NCBI GenBank assembly: GCA_004297575.1
Contig: SCSR01000040.1
Coordinates: forward strand, 1-5,222
From: an archaeon
Lineage (GTDB): Archaea > Aenigmatarchaeota > Aenigmatarchaeia > CG10238-14 > SCSR01
Length of the DNA stretch: 5,222 bases
Direction: 5' to 3'
Below the pieces are notes generated by a model, which was not told where the DNA came from, did not search any database, and saw only the letters and a list, made by a program, of their open reading frames with translations. The position numbers and the translations under genes are program-made. Below are positions 4,946 to 5,222 of the stretch, in pieces (within the stretch, counting starts at the first letter, position 1; each line of letters begins with the position of its first letter).

Positions 4946-5149
4946 TTATTTTACAGCCAATGAAATATCCTCGCGTTTGACTGTGACGCGCTTGGCGTGG
5001 TGCGCCATGTCGACTGCATCCTTTGCTATCTTGTCGGACATCTCCAGCAGCACTATCCTCATCTCTTCCAGCGCCGATGCGGACACCCTTTCAGCGCCTG
5101 CCTTGCGCGCAATCTTTTCCAGAGGAAGGAGTGGAAAGTCTTTGACCAT
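4946..5149 (-). CDS. Archaeal histone (HMf-like, single histone fold, no tail)
   Basis: 67 residues, typical of archaeal histones, which dimerise and wrap or compact the chromosome. The fold is visible in order: PLLPLEKIARKAGAERVS (helix 1 plus loop 1 with the DNA-contacting R21-V-S), the long central helix SALEEMRIVLLEMSDKIAKDAVDMAHHA (about 25-52), loop 2 KRVTVK (53-58), and REDISLAVK (helix 3). It stops directly after helix 3 with no C-terminal tail. In HMfB the loop 2 motif is RKTIK; here the lysine before the threonine is valine (R54-V55-T56-V57-K58). The ATG at 5149 has no Shine-Dalgarno and lies about 26 bases from a TATA box, so a leaderless mRNA is predicted. Translation factor 5A follows on the same strand. 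Confidence 0.95.
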   Translation of the reverse strand: MVKDFPLLPLEKIARKAGAERVSASALEEMRIVLLEMSDKIAKDAVDMAHHAKRVTVKREDISLAVK

Positions 5150-5169
5150 GAAAATAGATTGGTGTGTCT

Positions 5170-5179
5170 GAATAAATTA
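5170..5179 (-). promoter_or_regulatory. BRE/TATA of the histone gene
   Basis: On the minus strand TAATTTATTC is centred about 26 bases before the histone ATG. It is preceded by CAAAAAAG (about 5180-5187), a good A-rich BRE. It is the best-formed core promoter in the window, consistent with strong histone expression. Confidence 0.6.
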
Positions 5180-5222
5180 CTTTTTTGAATAGGAATTCCC
5201 CCTCAATGTCTATAAACAATAG

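Noticed and set aside
5209..5217. TCTATAAAC near the right edge as a plus-strand TATA box
   Set aside because: It matches a TATA box loosely, but any gene it serves would lie outside the window, so it cannot be supported.

Overview
The window is archaeal. It encodes an archaeal histone, an archaeal-type translation factor 5A with the hypusine loop, and a TrmB-family regulator. Most genes are preceded by an A/T-rich TATA element 25-27 bases before a start codon that lacks a Shine-Dalgarno sequence, which suggests leaderless transcripts. Moderate G+C, a small four-helix membrane protein of a kind I associate with DPANN genomes, and a surface protein with an 'NP-ILRDG-C--C' C-terminal module together suggest a DPANN lineage such as Micrarchaeota or Diapherotrites. 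That placement is tentative.

Layout from left to right. (1) The first half of a TRIC/UPF0126 cation-channel gene runs off the left edge on the minus strand. It is divergent from (2) a 122-residue four-helix membrane protein on the plus strand. (3) A short TrmB-like regulator on the minus strand converges on gene 2 and is divergent from (4) an 818-residue secreted, membrane-anchored surface protein on the plus strand. That protein has a beta-propeller, two tandem Ig-like repeats, a putative beta-sandwich domain, a C-terminal module, a Thr-rich linker and one transmembrane anchor. (5) A 107-residue, methionine-rich winged-helix protein follows on the plus strand under its own promoter. It overlaps tail-to-tail with (6) aIF5A on the minus strand, and (7) an archaeal histone lies upstream of aIF5A on the same strand. 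No stretch longer than about 130 bases is non-coding. I see no RNA gene, CRISPR array or mobile element.

The most notable signal is a palindrome, TGTCACC-N5-GGTGACA, between the divergent promoters of the TrmB-like regulator and the surface protein. A degenerate second copy lies in front of the winged-helix gene. Both plus-strand copies sit at the same distance (about 21 bases centre to centre) from a similar GAAAA-N3-TTTT core promoter. The half-site resembles the TATCAC/GTGATA half-sites of TrmB-family operators in Thermococcales, but with a wider gap. I infer a small local regulon: a TrmB-like protein, possibly autoregulated, controlling a surface-exposed and possibly glycan-binding protein and a second small DNA-binding protein. 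The rest of the window (TRIC channel, aIF5A, histone) looks like housekeeping sequence.
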